Shown one piece after another: positions 7,189-16,184 of a stretch of DNA of 64,000 nucleotides. The translations under genes were made by a program, and so were the position numbers. This stretch comes from Deltaproteobacteria bacterium. GTDB lineage: Bacteria; Desulfobacterota; Syntrophia; Syntrophales; JACQWR01. The notes beneath the pieces were generated by a model. That model made no database searches. It was not told the DNA's origin and saw nothing but the letters and a program-made list of their open reading frames with translations. The stretch lies in NCBI GenBank assembly GCA_016209105.1, contig JACQWR010000018.1:242030-306029 (forward strand), in the 5' to 3' direction. Position 1 is the first letter of the stretch. Each line of letters opens with the position of its first letter.

Positions 7189-9863
7189 TAACTCTCAAAG
7201 ACTATCAGATACGGGTTCTCGATTCTCTGCGGGAATTCTTCCGACAGTGCTCTAAGGATGGGCGACCGGATGCGGCTTTTCAGAACGAGCAGATTAAGAA
7301 TTCTCGACAACCCGTACCCTATCTCCCGGTCCATGCAGCAGGCCTTCTGCCGGGCATGCCCTACGTGTGCCTGCGCGTGCCTACCGGTGGGGGTAAGACG
7401 CTGCTTGCTTGTCACACGGCTGGTATTGCGATGGACAAGTTGCTGCATGCTGAGCGGGCCGTGGTGCTCTGGCTCGTGCCGAGCAATACCATCCTCGATC
7501 AGACCGCTGATGCGCTGCGCGATCCCCGCCATCCTTACCGCCGCGCTTTGGAATTGTCATGCGGAGCCGTTGAAGTTTTGACCATCGAAGAAGCTCTGCA
7601 TCTTTCGCGTGCAACTGTGGAGGGGCAATCGGTTGTTATCGTGGCCACAATTCAGTCCTTCCGCGTTGAGGACACAACAGGCAGAAAAGTATACGACCGG
7701 GCTGGTTTCTCGGAGCACTTTCTCAATGTTCCTGCAAATCGGTTGGCCGATTTATTTCCTGACAAAGACGGTAAACCAATACCTTCGCTCGTTAATGCGC
7801 TGAGGCTTCGCCGCCCTATCGTGATTGTGGACGAGGCCCACAATGCGCGCACCAAGCTTTCTTTTTCCACGCTCGGCAACGTGATGCCATCATGCATCAT
7901 TGAATTTACCGCAACACCTGACCGTAAAGACAATCCATCAAATGTGCTTCATCACGTATCCGCAGCGGAATTAAAAGCGGCGGACATGATAAAGCTGCCG
8001 CTCCGCGTGATTACTCGACATCCGAGCCAAAAAGATCAACTGCTTGCTGAGGCCATTACTCTTCGTGCCGATCTCGAAAAACTTGCAGCGACGGAATTGC
8101 AAAAGACCGGCGAATATCTGCGACCTATTATGCTGCTCCAGGCCGAGCGCGTGGATGCATGCGAACCACTACGAGATCGTTTAGTGAGCGAATTTGGTAT
8201 TGCAAAGAATGATGTGAAAATATCCGTCGGTGCTCTCGACGAGTTGAAGGACGTCAAAAACATTACTTCGTCAAAATGCCCTATCAGGTTCATCATAACA
8301 GTTCAAAAATTGCGCGAAGGATGGGATTGCCCCTTTGCTTATGTGTTGTGCAGTCTAAAGGAAACTCGTTCTGCCACCGCTATCGAACAAATCGTCGGGC
8401 GAATCCTCCGGCTACCGAACGCACAAAGGAAGCAGCATCCTGACCTTGACTGTGCATTTGCATTCTCGATCTCAGAGTCGCTGCCTGAAGTGCTGAACGA
8501 ATTGCGAGAGGCTTTGGAGAACAACGGCTTTACGACAGCCGAAGCTGACCGGATTATTATCCCCGTGCCTCAGGGAACGCTTCCCCTTGGATTGCAGCCA
8601 AAAACCGTCCAATTCAAACCGGGCGAAGAAATCGATGCGGCCATCGCTTTAGTACAAGTGGAGGCGCTGGCCGGCAAAGTGAAGATAGACACTGTTCAGG
8701 GAGCAATCACCGTACTTGTGCCGCTTGATAAGGATGAGACGGAAAAGCTGAAGAGCTGCGTCAAGACACCCGAGGCAAAGGCCAGGGTAGCAGAAATTGT
8801 TGAGATGGTGCGCGAGGCAGAAATGGCTTTCGGCGGTACCGGACAAACGCGCGTACCTTCGCCCTATGAACAACAGCTTGATTTTCTCGTTCCACTACTT
8901 TGTGTGGCCGAGAGCGGCAGGCTGTTTGAGTTCGAGAGGACATTCCTTCTCGAACAGCCGTGGCAGCTTAGTGCGAAAGACGCCAGCCTGTCCGAAAATT
9001 ACAATCCTCTTATCCGACCTGCGGGAATGTCGGGAGTTGTGGATATTGGATCAAAAGGCGAGGTGCATACCGAGGTTCTTCGGGAAACACCAGACAACGA
9101 TTTTGTCTTCACATTGCACCAACAGATTCTCCAACTGGGTGGTCACGGTGATTGGACGATAGACAGCCTCGCGGCTTGGTTGGATCAGCATATCGAACAC
9201 CAAGACATTACAGCAGACGAATCCGGCGCGTTCCTGCATAAGGTAATACGTTGGCTCATGTCAAAGTATGCCATTACGGACGTGGGCGTACTGGCAATCG
9301 ACCGTTTCCGGCTGCGCGATCAAATCGGAGCACGTATCCAGCAGCATCGTGACAGTGAACGGAAGGCGGCATTTCAGCAGTTTCTTCTCCCTGATTCGGC
9401 GCTGGTGGTGAGTGAAGAGCGGGCGATAAACTTTAGGACTATGAGCTATGAGCCGAGCTGGGTCTATGAAGGTGGCTTTCAATTCAAGAAACACTACTTT
9501 GGACCTAAACCGGGAGAGCTTGCAGAGAAAACATCCGCAGAGAAACTTACTGAAGAATTTCAGTGTGCTCAATTCATTGACGGCATGCCTGAAGTAAAGT
9601 ACTGGGTAAGAAATCTCGCGAGAAAGGCTACCTCATTCCGACTGCACACATCTAAGGACTGGTTCTATCCGGACTTTCTCTGCAAGCTTGTTGATGGGCG
9701 CGTGCTCGTAGTTGAATACAAGGGTAAGCACCTTTGGACCGATGCCGAAGATAAACGAGCGATTGGTGCGGTGTGGGCATCCCGCAGCAAGGGCCGCTAC
9801 TTGTTCACCATGCCGACTGAAGGCGATTTTTCAACGTTGTCACGAATTGTAAAATCATTGTAG
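7185..9863 (+). CDS. res: Type III restriction enzyme Res (helicase-nuclease)
   Basis: 892 residues. SF2 ATPase motifs are complete: Walker A VPTGGGKT (about residue 67), DEAH (about 215), TATP (about 243), and the motif V/VI region REGWDCPFAYV...QIVGRILR. The C-terminal PD-(D/E)XK nuclease is intact: FYPDFLCKLVDGRVLVVEYKGK (residues about 825-850). With Mod it cleaves foreign DNA when two unmodified sites are met by translocation or sliding. Codon use is mixed and somewhat AT-richer than hrpA or the liv operon, in line with acquisition. Confidence 0.92.
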   Translation: MITLKDYQIRVLDSLREFFRQCSKDGRPDAAFQNEQIKNSRQPVPYLPVHAAGLLPGMPYVCLRVPTGGGKTLLACHTAGIAMDKLLHAERAVVLWLVPSNTILDQTADALRDPRHPYRRALELSCGAVEVLTIEEALHLSRATVEGQSVVIVATIQSFRVEDTTGRKVYDRAGFSEHFLNVPANRLADLFPDKDGKPIPSLVNALRLRRPIVIVDEAHNARTKLSFSTLGNVMPSCIIEFTATPDRKDNPSNVLHHVSAAELKAADMIKLPLRVITRHPSQKDQLLAEAITLRADLEKLAATELQKTGEYLRPIMLLQAERVDACEPLRDRLVSEFGIAKNDVKISVGALDELKDVKNITSSKCPIRFIITVQKLREGWDCPFAYVLCSLKETRSATAIEQIVGRILRLPNAQRKQHPDLDCAFAFSISESLPEVLNELREALENNGFTTAEADRIIIPVPQGTLPLGLQPKTVQFKPGEEIDAAIALVQVEALAGKVKIDTVQGAITVLVPLDKDETEKLKSCVKTPEAKARVAEIVEMVREAEMAFGGTGQTRVPSPYEQQLDFLVPLLCVAESGRLFEFERTFLLEQPWQLSAKDASLSENYNPLIRPAGMSGVVDIGSKGEVHTEVLRETPDNDFVFTLHQQILQLGGHGDWTIDSLAAWLDQHIEHQDITADESGAFLHKVIRWLMSKYAITDVGVLAIDRFRLRDQIGARIQQHRDSERKAAFQQFLLPDSALVVSEERAINFRTMSYEPSWVYEGGFQFKKHYFGPKPGELAEKTSAEKLTEEFQCAQFIDGMPEVKYWVRNLARKATSFRLHTSKDWFYPDFLCKLVDGRVLVVEYKGKHLWTDAEDKRAIGAVWASRSKGRYLFTMPTEGDFSTLSRIVKSL

Positions 9864-9869
9864 ATCCTG

Positions 9870-10130
9870 TTACAGCATCCTCTCGATCTCACCCATCCTG
9901 GCTTCGATTCGCTTGCGCGAAATGGGGATGGCGGTCTTGAGTTCCTGGCCGAAGAGCGAAACCTTGTACTCCTCGATCATCCAGACAAATTCTTCCAGCG
10001 CCCGGCGCTTCTCCCCGGTGGCATAAGGGGGAAGACGCCGGAGCATCTCGTCGTGCCAATGGACAAGTTCATGGATCTCCTTCCATCGTTCGAGGGCATT
10101 CTCCAGGTGAACGGCACCCCGCGCCGCACG
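9870..10130 (-). pseudogene. Detached 3' end of a second hrpA (261 bp)
   Basis: This segment aligns without gaps to 12067-12327, the last 87 codons of the intact hrpA. I count about 20 mismatches (about 92% identity). The frame and the stop codon are kept, and the changes are mostly synonymous or conservative (for example VSRKRIEARMGEIERML becomes ISRKRIEARMGEIERML). This means the fragment came from a working but diverged hrpA, not from a recent local copy. There is no start. It begins directly after the res stop and ends where the AbiE module's DNA begins. Confidence 0.9.
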
Positions 10131-10176
10131 CGACCTGCTCTGCCGCGCCTGATGAGAGGGGAATTGCTCCTGTGAA

Positions 10177-10228
10177 TTGAAGCTCTCCGCAGCAAGCTAC
10201 GGGGAGTGCACTCGCTACCGAATTCATT
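10177..10228 (+). repeat. Dispersed repeat, TTGAAGCTC family
   Basis: TTGAAGCTCTCC..ACTCGCTACCGAATTCA with a hairpin-prone core CCGCAGCAAGCTACGGGG. Related copies are at 56431-56482, 63478-63530 (reverse strand) and, diverged, 44651-44734. Confidence 0.65.
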
Positions 10229-10243
10229 ACACTCTATTATAGC

Positions 10244-10281
10244 GATAATCGCTTGACAGGCGATTATCTTAGATATAGTAT
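10244..10281 (+). promoter_or_regulatory. abiE promoter with overlapping operator
   Basis: TTGACA (10253-10258), exact 17-base spacer, TAGTAT (10276-10281). The inverted repeat GATAATCGC (10244-10252) / GCGATTATC (10260-10268) brackets the -35 box. AbiEi proteins of type IV systems are known to repress their own promoters at inverted repeats, so this is the likely site. The predicted transcript start falls at or next to the ATG at 10288, so the message may be leaderless. Confidence 0.75.
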
Positions 10282-10287
10282 GCAACC

Positions 10288-11088
10288 ATGAAAAAGGGAT
10301 TGGGAGAGATCGAACGGCTCTTGTTCGCATATGTACAGATGCGCGGACAGACCACTGTGCGGGTGGGTGAGTTGGCAGGCCCATTAGAATTATCGGCGCC
10401 CCAGGAGCGTAATCTTCTAAGCCGGCTGGCCAGAGCCGGATGGATCGTCCGTGTATGGCGCGGACTCTATCTGGTTCCGCGAAAGCTGCCGCTGGGCGGA
10501 AAGTGGAGTCCCGATGAAATCCTGGCCTTGAACACCTTGATGGATGCCCGTCGGGGGCGTTACCAGATCTGCGGGCCGAACGCCTTCAACCGTTATGGCT
10601 TTGACGACCAGATACCCAATCGGGTCTATGCCTACAACAACCAGATTTCCGGCGAGCGGACCATCGGGGCGGTTGCCATGACATTGATCAAGGTGGCGGA
10701 CGGACGGCTTGGCGACACGGAGGAGATGCAAACAGTGGAGGGCCAGAGCGCCGTCTACGGATCGCGGGCGCGGACGCTGGTGGATGCAGTGTACGACTGG
10801 TCCCGATTCAACAGCCTGCCCCGTGGCTATGAGTGGATCAAGAGAGAACTGGCCGCGGGCCGTGTCGGCGCGGCGGAGTTGGTGGCCGTCGCGTTGCGCT
10901 ACGGCGACAAGGGAACGATCCGGCGGATCGGGGCGCTGCTGGAGATGCAAAGTGTGGATACTGGTCTGTTGCGGAAGCTGGAAAAGGCCTTGGACCCGTC
11001 CACGGGTCTGATCCCGTGGATACCCACAAAACCGAAACGGGGAAAGATCAACCGCCGCTGGGGGGTTGTGCTGAATGACCAGACCTGA
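10288..11088 (+). CDS. abiEi: AbiEi-family antitoxin (type IV toxin-antitoxin)
   Basis: 266 residues. N-terminal winged helix (VGELAGPLELSAPQERNLLSRLARAGWIVRVWRGLYLVP), then the AbiEi antitoxin domain with QICGPNAFNRYGF and a conserved ARTLVDAVYDW segment. It is a DNA-binding antitoxin that neutralises AbiEii without stable binding and represses the operon. No Shine-Dalgarno site is seen before ATG 10288, which fits a leaderless transcript. It overlaps abiEii by 14 bases. Such pairs act as abortive-infection phage defence. Confidence 0.88.
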   Translation: MKKGLGEIERLLFAYVQMRGQTTVRVGELAGPLELSAPQERNLLSRLARAGWIVRVWRGLYLVPRKLPLGGKWSPDEILALNTLMDARRGRYQICGPNAFNRYGFDDQIPNRVYAYNNQISGERTIGAVAMTLIKVADGRLGDTEEMQTVEGQSAVYGSRARTLVDAVYDWSRFNSLPRGYEWIKRELAAGRVGAAELVAVALRYGDKGTIRRIGALLEMQSVDTGLLRKLEKALDPSTGLIPWIPTKPKRGKINRRWGVVLNDQT

Positions 11089-11959
11089 GCCGTCATCCTT
11101 ACCGCGAGTTCATGAAGATCCCGCCCGGTTTCGGGAGGCGGTTCGCTTTACGGCGGCGGAAACCCTGTTTCTCCCCCGTTTGATCGAAAAAGATTACTTC
11201 TGCACCCTGTTGCTGGGCTACCTGTCGGCATCGGACGGTTCACTCGTGTTCAAGGGCGGGACGTGTCTGGCAAAGGTCCACGCCGGGTTCTACCGTCTCA
11301 GCGAGGATCTGGACTTCGTCATCCCAACGCCCCTCTTCTACTCCCGATCCGAACGCCGCCGCTTGGCGGAGGGACTCAAAGGGGCTGTCTCTCAACTTTC
11401 AGTCAATCTGAATGCCTTCCGGATAGTCAAGCCGCTTACGGGCGCAAACAACTCGACCCAATATGTCGCGGTCGTTGCTTATACATCGCTGATCAACCGA
11501 CAAGAGGAGACGGTCAAGATCGAGGCGGGGTTGCGCGAGCCGCTCCTGACACAAATACTGATCGGCAAGGCCCAGACGCTCCTCCTCAATCCCGTATCGG
11601 GCAAACAGATAACGCCTGCTATCCCGGTGCCGTGCATTTCCTGGAACGAGGCGATGGCCGAAAAGCTGCGGGCGGCCTTGTCGAGGCGCGAGGCGGCAAT
11701 CCGGGATTTCTACGATATAGATTATGCCGTGCGAAAACGGGATTTTCTTCCGCTGGAAACAGCCATGACGGAACTGGTCAGGCAAAAGCTCGCCGTACCG
11801 TGCAACGAACCGGTTGACATATCTCCGGAACGGTTAGCTACGCTTCGACAACAGCTCCATGCGGAATTGAAAACAGTGCTGCGCGAAAAGGATTTTCGTG
11901 AATTCGATCTGGAGCGGGCCTTCAGGATCGTGAAGGATGTGGCTGCCATCATCGGGTGA
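11075..11959 (+). CDS. abiEii: AbiEii/AbiGii-family nucleotidyltransferase toxin
   Basis: 294 residues. The DNA polymerase beta-like signature of the family is intact: VFKGGTCLAK followed by SEDLDFVI (residues about 57-82), and a later EKLRAALSRREAAIRDFYDIDY block that is typical of AbiEii. AbiEii-type toxins transfer nucleotides to tRNA and stop translation on phage infection; the reaction of this protein is inferred. Start overlaps abiEi, so the pair is coupled. The downstream 100 bases lead directly into the hrpA stop. Confidence 0.88.
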   Translation: MTRPEPSSLPRVHEDPARFREAVRFTAAETLFLPRLIEKDYFCTLLLGYLSASDGSLVFKGGTCLAKVHAGFYRLSEDLDFVIPTPLFYSRSERRRLAEGLKGAVSQLSVNLNAFRIVKPLTGANNSTQYVAVVAYTSLINRQEETVKIEAGLREPLLTQILIGKAQTLLLNPVSGKQITPAIPVPCISWNEAMAEKLRAALSRREAAIRDFYDIDYAVRKRDFLPLETAMTELVRQKLAVPCNEPVDISPERLATLRQQLHAELKTVLREKDFREFDLERAFRIVKDVAAIIG

Positions 11960-12066
11960 CAAACCATCACATGGACTTCGCCCGGTCTCTATTGCAGCAC
12001 AGCCGGGAGTCCTACGGCTTCATCCGGGGCGGCGTGCCCAATAACCGCTTCCTCGCCGCGCATTCC

Positions 12067-15000
12067 TTACAGCATCCTCTCGATCTCTCCCATCCTGGCT
12101 TCGATGCGCTTGCGCGAAACGGGGATGGCGGTCTTGAGCTCCTGGGCGAAGAGCGAGACCTTGTACTCCTCGATCATCCAGACAAATTCTTCCAGTGCCA
12201 GACGCTTCTCCCCGGTGGCATAGGGCGGGAGACCCCGGAGCATCTCGTCGTGCCAATGGACAAGATCATGGATCTCCTTCCCCCGTTCGAGGGCCTTCTC
12301 CAGGTGAACGACGCCCCGCTCCGCACGGATGGCGAGGGCGCGCAGGTACCGGACAATGTGGGTGAGGCGCTCCTCGTCGTGGCGGATGAGAAAATCGGCG
12401 GGGACGAGCCGGGAGAGCTCCGCCCGCAGTTCCGCCAGGAACGCATGAACCGGCCGGTTCACGCGGTTGGCGACCTCCAGGGCGTGGAGCTGCGCCGTCG
12501 CCTCGTAGAGCGCCTTCAGCGGAGGACCGGCCAACCGGACGACCGTCTGCCCCCGTGGGAGGATCTGCGGCTGGACGGTGTCGGCGTGGGCCTCGAAGGC
12601 CGTTTGTGTCCGGACGTCCGCCGTAAAGAGGTCGTGCTTCACCTTTTCAATGAAGGCATTCTCCAGCGGCTTCAGCCCCCCGAAGGCCGCCGCCCAGAGC
12701 TTGAGGTCGCCCGCGGGGGCGATCCCCTTGCGCAGGTGCTTCATCTCATCGCGGAAGCGGATTGTAAGAAGCGCCTTCACTCCCTGGCGATGGGCGCTCT
12801 TGGCCTCGGGTTCGGACAGAAAAAGCCGGATGCCGATCCCCGTCTCCGAGACGGCCAGGGCAAGAAAGGCGAGCGGGGCATGCTGGCCGCCCGCCCCCAG
12901 GGTGATCCGCTCGGGCAAATCGCCGAAGTCCCATGCGGTGAGTCCTGATTTTTCCCAGGTCAGCCGCGCCTTCGCGAAGGCCTTTGATTCCTGCTCCCCG
13001 ACAAATTCCTGCCTCAAGACGCCGATATCGCGCCCCGCGGCCAGTTCCTTGCCGCTTCCGTCCACAACGGCATAGCGCAGTTTCAGGTGCTCCTCCAGCT
13101 CCTCCACGGGCCAGAGGTTTGCCGGGATATCGACGCCGTATGTCTTGAAGATAAAGCGGCCGAGCGCGGTGGGAAGCGGCCCCTCCTGCGCCATCTCCCG
13201 CAGGATGACGTCGCAGGTCTGATTGAGGGGCTGGAGCTTCTTGCGGTACTCCTTGGGAAGACCGCGGAGCAGCGCCATGACCTTTTCCCGGAGGAGCCCC
13301 GGAACCGCCCAGTCGAGCGCATCGGCTGGGAGGGCGGGGATCGCCTGCACAGGAATCTTCAGGGTAACGCCATCCAGGGGTTTCCCGGGTTCGAAGTGAT
13401 AGACGAAAGGAAGTCGCCAGCCTCCGGTGGAAACGGCTTCGGGATAGAGGGCGATCTCTTCCGGATCGGGCCGTTTGACCAGCAGATCCTCTTCGCTCAT
13501 CCTGAGAAAGGCGTCGTCCCCCTTGTCGCGGATCAGTCGCGTGAGCGTCCGGATATCGCAGATCCCGGGGAGCCGCTCTTCATAGAACTGCGCCATCTCC
13601 TCCTCGCCGATGAGAAAGTCGTGGCGGCGAACCTTCTCCTCCAGGCCGGTGATTGTTTCGATCAGCGCCTGGTTGTGAACAAGGAACGGCAGCGGCCGCT
13701 TTACCTCTCCCTCGACGAGGGCGCTGCGGACGAAGATCCGGGAGGCCTCTGCGGGATCTATCCGGCCGAAGGAAACCAAGCGGCCGGGGACGATGACGAG
13801 GCCGAAGAGGGTGACCTGTTCGGAGGCGACGACTTCGCCGCGGTACTGCTCCCAGTGCGGAGCAAAGTAGGTGCGGCGGCAGAGGTCACCGCCGAGTTCC
13901 TCCAGCCAGGCGCTCTCGATGTTCGCCACGCTCCGGGCGAAGAGACGCGAGGTCTCGACCATCTCCGCCGCCACGATCCAGGTGCCGCCCCGGTTGAAGA
14001 GGCCGGAGCCGGGGAAGATCATCGCCTGCCGCCCCTGCGTGGCCGTATAGAGGTTCTTCTCCTTCTTCACGGCGATATGGCTGAGGAAGCCGCTGAGTAT
14101 TGAGCGGTGCATGGCCGCGTAGAGATTGGCGCCCTCCTTTTTTGCCCCCTCTCTGCGCGCGGCGTCCTGGTTTGGCAGGAGCTTCTGTTCGGCGAGGATC
14201 GTGAGTATCTGGTCATGGATGTCCCGCCATTCCCTCACCCGCCGGTACGAAAGAAAATGCTCCCGGCAGAACTTGCGGAGCGAACCTTCCGTTTTCGGGG
14301 ACGTGCTCCGGCTGTGGCAGCGCCGCCAGATAGTGAGGAGGGCCGAGAAGTCGGAAGCGGGGTCCTTGAACCGGGCGTGCGCCTGATCGGCCTCGGCCTC
14401 CTTCTCCGCCGGCCGCTCCCGCGGATCCTGGATGGCGAGGGCCGCCGCGATGATCGCGATTTCCGGGAGGCAGCCCTCCTTCCGGGCCTCAAGGATCATC
14501 CGCGCTATCCGCGGATCGAGGGGGAGCCGCGCCATGATCCGCCCCCGCTGGGTCAGCCGCCAAGGATGGGTTGGTCCGCGCTCATCCTTGTTTTCCGGTT
14601 CTATGGCGCCGAGCTCCAGGAGGATCTCGATCCCGTCCCGGACGCTTTTCTGTGAGGGACGGTCAATGAAGGCAAAGGCGGCGACGTCGCCCAGATTGAG
14701 GGCGAGCATCCGGAGGATCACGCCCGCAAGGTTCGAGCGGAGGATCTCCGGCGGCGTGTAGAGGGGACGGCTCAAGTACTCCTCCTCCCCGTAGAGGCGG
14801 ACGCATATCCCGTTGGCGACGCGGCCGCAGCGGCCCTTGCGCTGATCGGCGCTGCTCCGGGAAATCGCCCGGACGGGCAGGCCCGCAGTCCGGGAGCGGG
14901 GGTTGTACTGGGCGATCCGGGCCAGTCCCGTATCTATCACGTACCTGATGCCGGGGATCGTGATTGACGTCTCGGCCACGTTGGTCGCGACGATGATCTT

Positions 15001-15882
15001 CCGTACCGCGAGTGGCCGGAAGACCCGCTGCTGCTCTGCCGCGGTGAGGCGCGAGAAAAGGGGGAGAATCGCCGCCTCTTCCCGGAGACGCCCGGCAAGC
15101 AGCGCACAGGTCTCGCGGATGTCCTGTTCCGTCGGCATGAAGATCAGGATGTCCCCGCGCTCGCGTCGCCCCACCAGCTCGTCTACCGCGCGAACGGCCG
15201 CCTCGACGGGGGTGATCTCGCCCTTCTCTTCCAGTTTGGGGTCGAGGGGCTGATAGCGAACCTCGACGGGATAGAGCCGGCCCGATACCTCGATGATCGG
15301 CGCGTCGCCGAAGGCCTTCGAGAATTTCTCCGTATCAATGGTCGCCGACGTGATGACGATGTGGAGATCGCGCCGCCGGAGGAGGAGGCCCTTCAGGATA
15401 CCCAGGAGAAAATCAATGTTGAGACTCCGCTCATGGGCCTCGTCCACGATGATCGTGTCGTAGGCGCGAAGCAGAGGGTCGTGGTGGGTCTCCATGAGGA
15501 GGATCCCGTCGGTCATGATCTTGAAGAAGGCGTCGCGCGGGGTTGTGTCGTCGAAGCGGATCTTGTAGCCGACCGAACGGCCGATCTCTTCCGACAGCTC
15601 TTCGGCGATCCTCCGGGCGACGGTGGTCGCGGCGATCCTGCGGGGCTGCGTGCAGCCGATGAGTCCCGCAAGCCCCCGGCCGGCTTCCAGGCACATCTTC
15701 GGGATCTGGGTGGTCTTCCCGGAGCCCGTCTCCCCGGTGATCACGACGACGGGGTGTTTCCGGATTGCCGCCACGATCTCATCCTTCTTCGCCATGATCG
15801 GGAGCGCTTCGGGATAGACGAGGCGCGGCATTCGCGCTCGGCGCGCGGCGATCTTTTTCTTCAGGGCATCGGATCGGGACAA
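12067..15882 (-). CDS. hrpA: ATP-dependent RNA helicase HrpA
   Basis: 1271 residues, close to the 1300 of HrpA. DEAH-box helicase motifs: GETGSGKTTQ (about residue 50), DEAH (about 149), SAT, and QRKGRCGRVANG in the second RecA domain. They are followed by the helicase-associated and OB domains and the long DUF3418 C-terminal region. It acts in RNA metabolism, including rescue of stalled ribosomes in E. coli. The 3' end of this gene is the edge of the AbiE module, and a diverged second copy of its last 261 bases lies at 9870-10130. Convergent with abiEii. Confidence 0.95.
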   Translation of the reverse strand: MSRSDALKKKIAARRARMPRLVYPEALPIMAKKDEIVAAIRKHPVVVITGETGSGKTTQIPKMCLEAGRGLAGLIGCTQPRRIAATTVARRIAEELSEEIGRSVGYKIRFDDTTPRDAFFKIMTDGILLMETHHDPLLRAYDTIIVDEAHERSLNIDFLLGILKGLLLRRRDLHIVITSATIDTEKFSKAFGDAPIIEVSGRLYPVEVRYQPLDPKLEEKGEITPVEAAVRAVDELVGRRERGDILIFMPTEQDIRETCALLAGRLREEAAILPLFSRLTAAEQQRVFRPLAVRKIIVATNVAETSITIPGIRYVIDTGLARIAQYNPRSRTAGLPVRAISRSSADQRKGRCGRVANGICVRLYGEEEYLSRPLYTPPEILRSNLAGVILRMLALNLGDVAAFAFIDRPSQKSVRDGIEILLELGAIEPENKDERGPTHPWRLTQRGRIMARLPLDPRIARMILEARKEGCLPEIAIIAAALAIQDPRERPAEKEAEADQAHARFKDPASDFSALLTIWRRCHSRSTSPKTEGSLRKFCREHFLSYRRVREWRDIHDQILTILAEQKLLPNQDAARREGAKKEGANLYAAMHRSILSGFLSHIAVKKEKNLYTATQGRQAMIFPGSGLFNRGGTWIVAAEMVETSRLFARSVANIESAWLEELGGDLCRRTYFAPHWEQYRGEVVASEQVTLFGLVIVPGRLVSFGRIDPAEASRIFVRSALVEGEVKRPLPFLVHNQALIETITGLEEKVRRHDFLIGEEEMAQFYEERLPGICDIRTLTRLIRDKGDDAFLRMSEEDLLVKRPDPEEIALYPEAVSTGGWRLPFVYHFEPGKPLDGVTLKIPVQAIPALPADALDWAVPGLLREKVMALLRGLPKEYRKKLQPLNQTCDVILREMAQEGPLPTALGRFIFKTYGVDIPANLWPVEELEEHLKLRYAVVDGSGKELAAGRDIGVLRQEFVGEQESKAFAKARLTWEKSGLTAWDFGDLPERITLGAGGQHAPLAFLALAVSETGIGIRLFLSEPEAKSAHRQGVKALLTIRFRDEMKHLRKGIAPAGDLKLWAAAFGGLKPLENAFIEKVKHDLFTADVRTQTAFEAHADTVQPQILPRGQTVVRLAGPPLKALYEATAQLHALEVANRVNRPVHAFLAELRAELSRLVPADFLIRHDEERLTHIVRYLRALAIRAERGVVHLEKALERGKEIHDLVHWHDEMLRGLPPYATGEKRLALEEFVWMIEEYKVSLFAQELKTAIPVSRKRIEARMGEIERML

Positions 15883-16148
15883 ATTACGGCCTCTTTAGCT
15901 TTTTGGGTAAAGACAGGTGCAGGATATAACTCATCATGACTACAGATGTCAAACAGGCTGCTGCAAAATGCCCATCCCCGCCTTCGCGGGGACGGCGTCC
16001 GCTGCGTGGCGCTATAAACCTTATCGCTCACCGTGCGCGAATGCAACAGTCCGTATTCATAAAAATGTATGAAGTGTCTCCCGTTTTCCTGGTTGCCGCG
16101 AGAATCAAATATGCAAAAACGTGAGACAAGGGTGCGCTCATTATTCCG
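15883..16148. other. Intergenic region with palindromic repeat
   Basis: Divergent promoter region between hrpA and the redox operon. It holds the palindrome CCCCGCCTTCGCGGGG (about 15975-15991), one of several short G/C palindromes in this genome. No gene is seen. Confidence 0.5.
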
Positions 16149-16178
16149 TTGACATACCAGAATGCTTTTTCTTATACT
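16149..16178 (+). promoter_or_regulatory. Promoter of the selenoprotein/redox operon
   Basis: TTGACA (16149-16154), 18-base spacer, TATACT (16173-16178). The transcript would start at about 16185, which is the ATG of the first gene, so the first message may be leaderless, as at abiE. Confidence 0.7.
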
Positions 16179-16184
16179 CTCTCC

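Noticed and set aside
11956-12948. 330-residue plus-strand ORF over the end of hrpA
   Set aside because: Antisense shadow of hrpA's high-GC codons; no start signal and no family.
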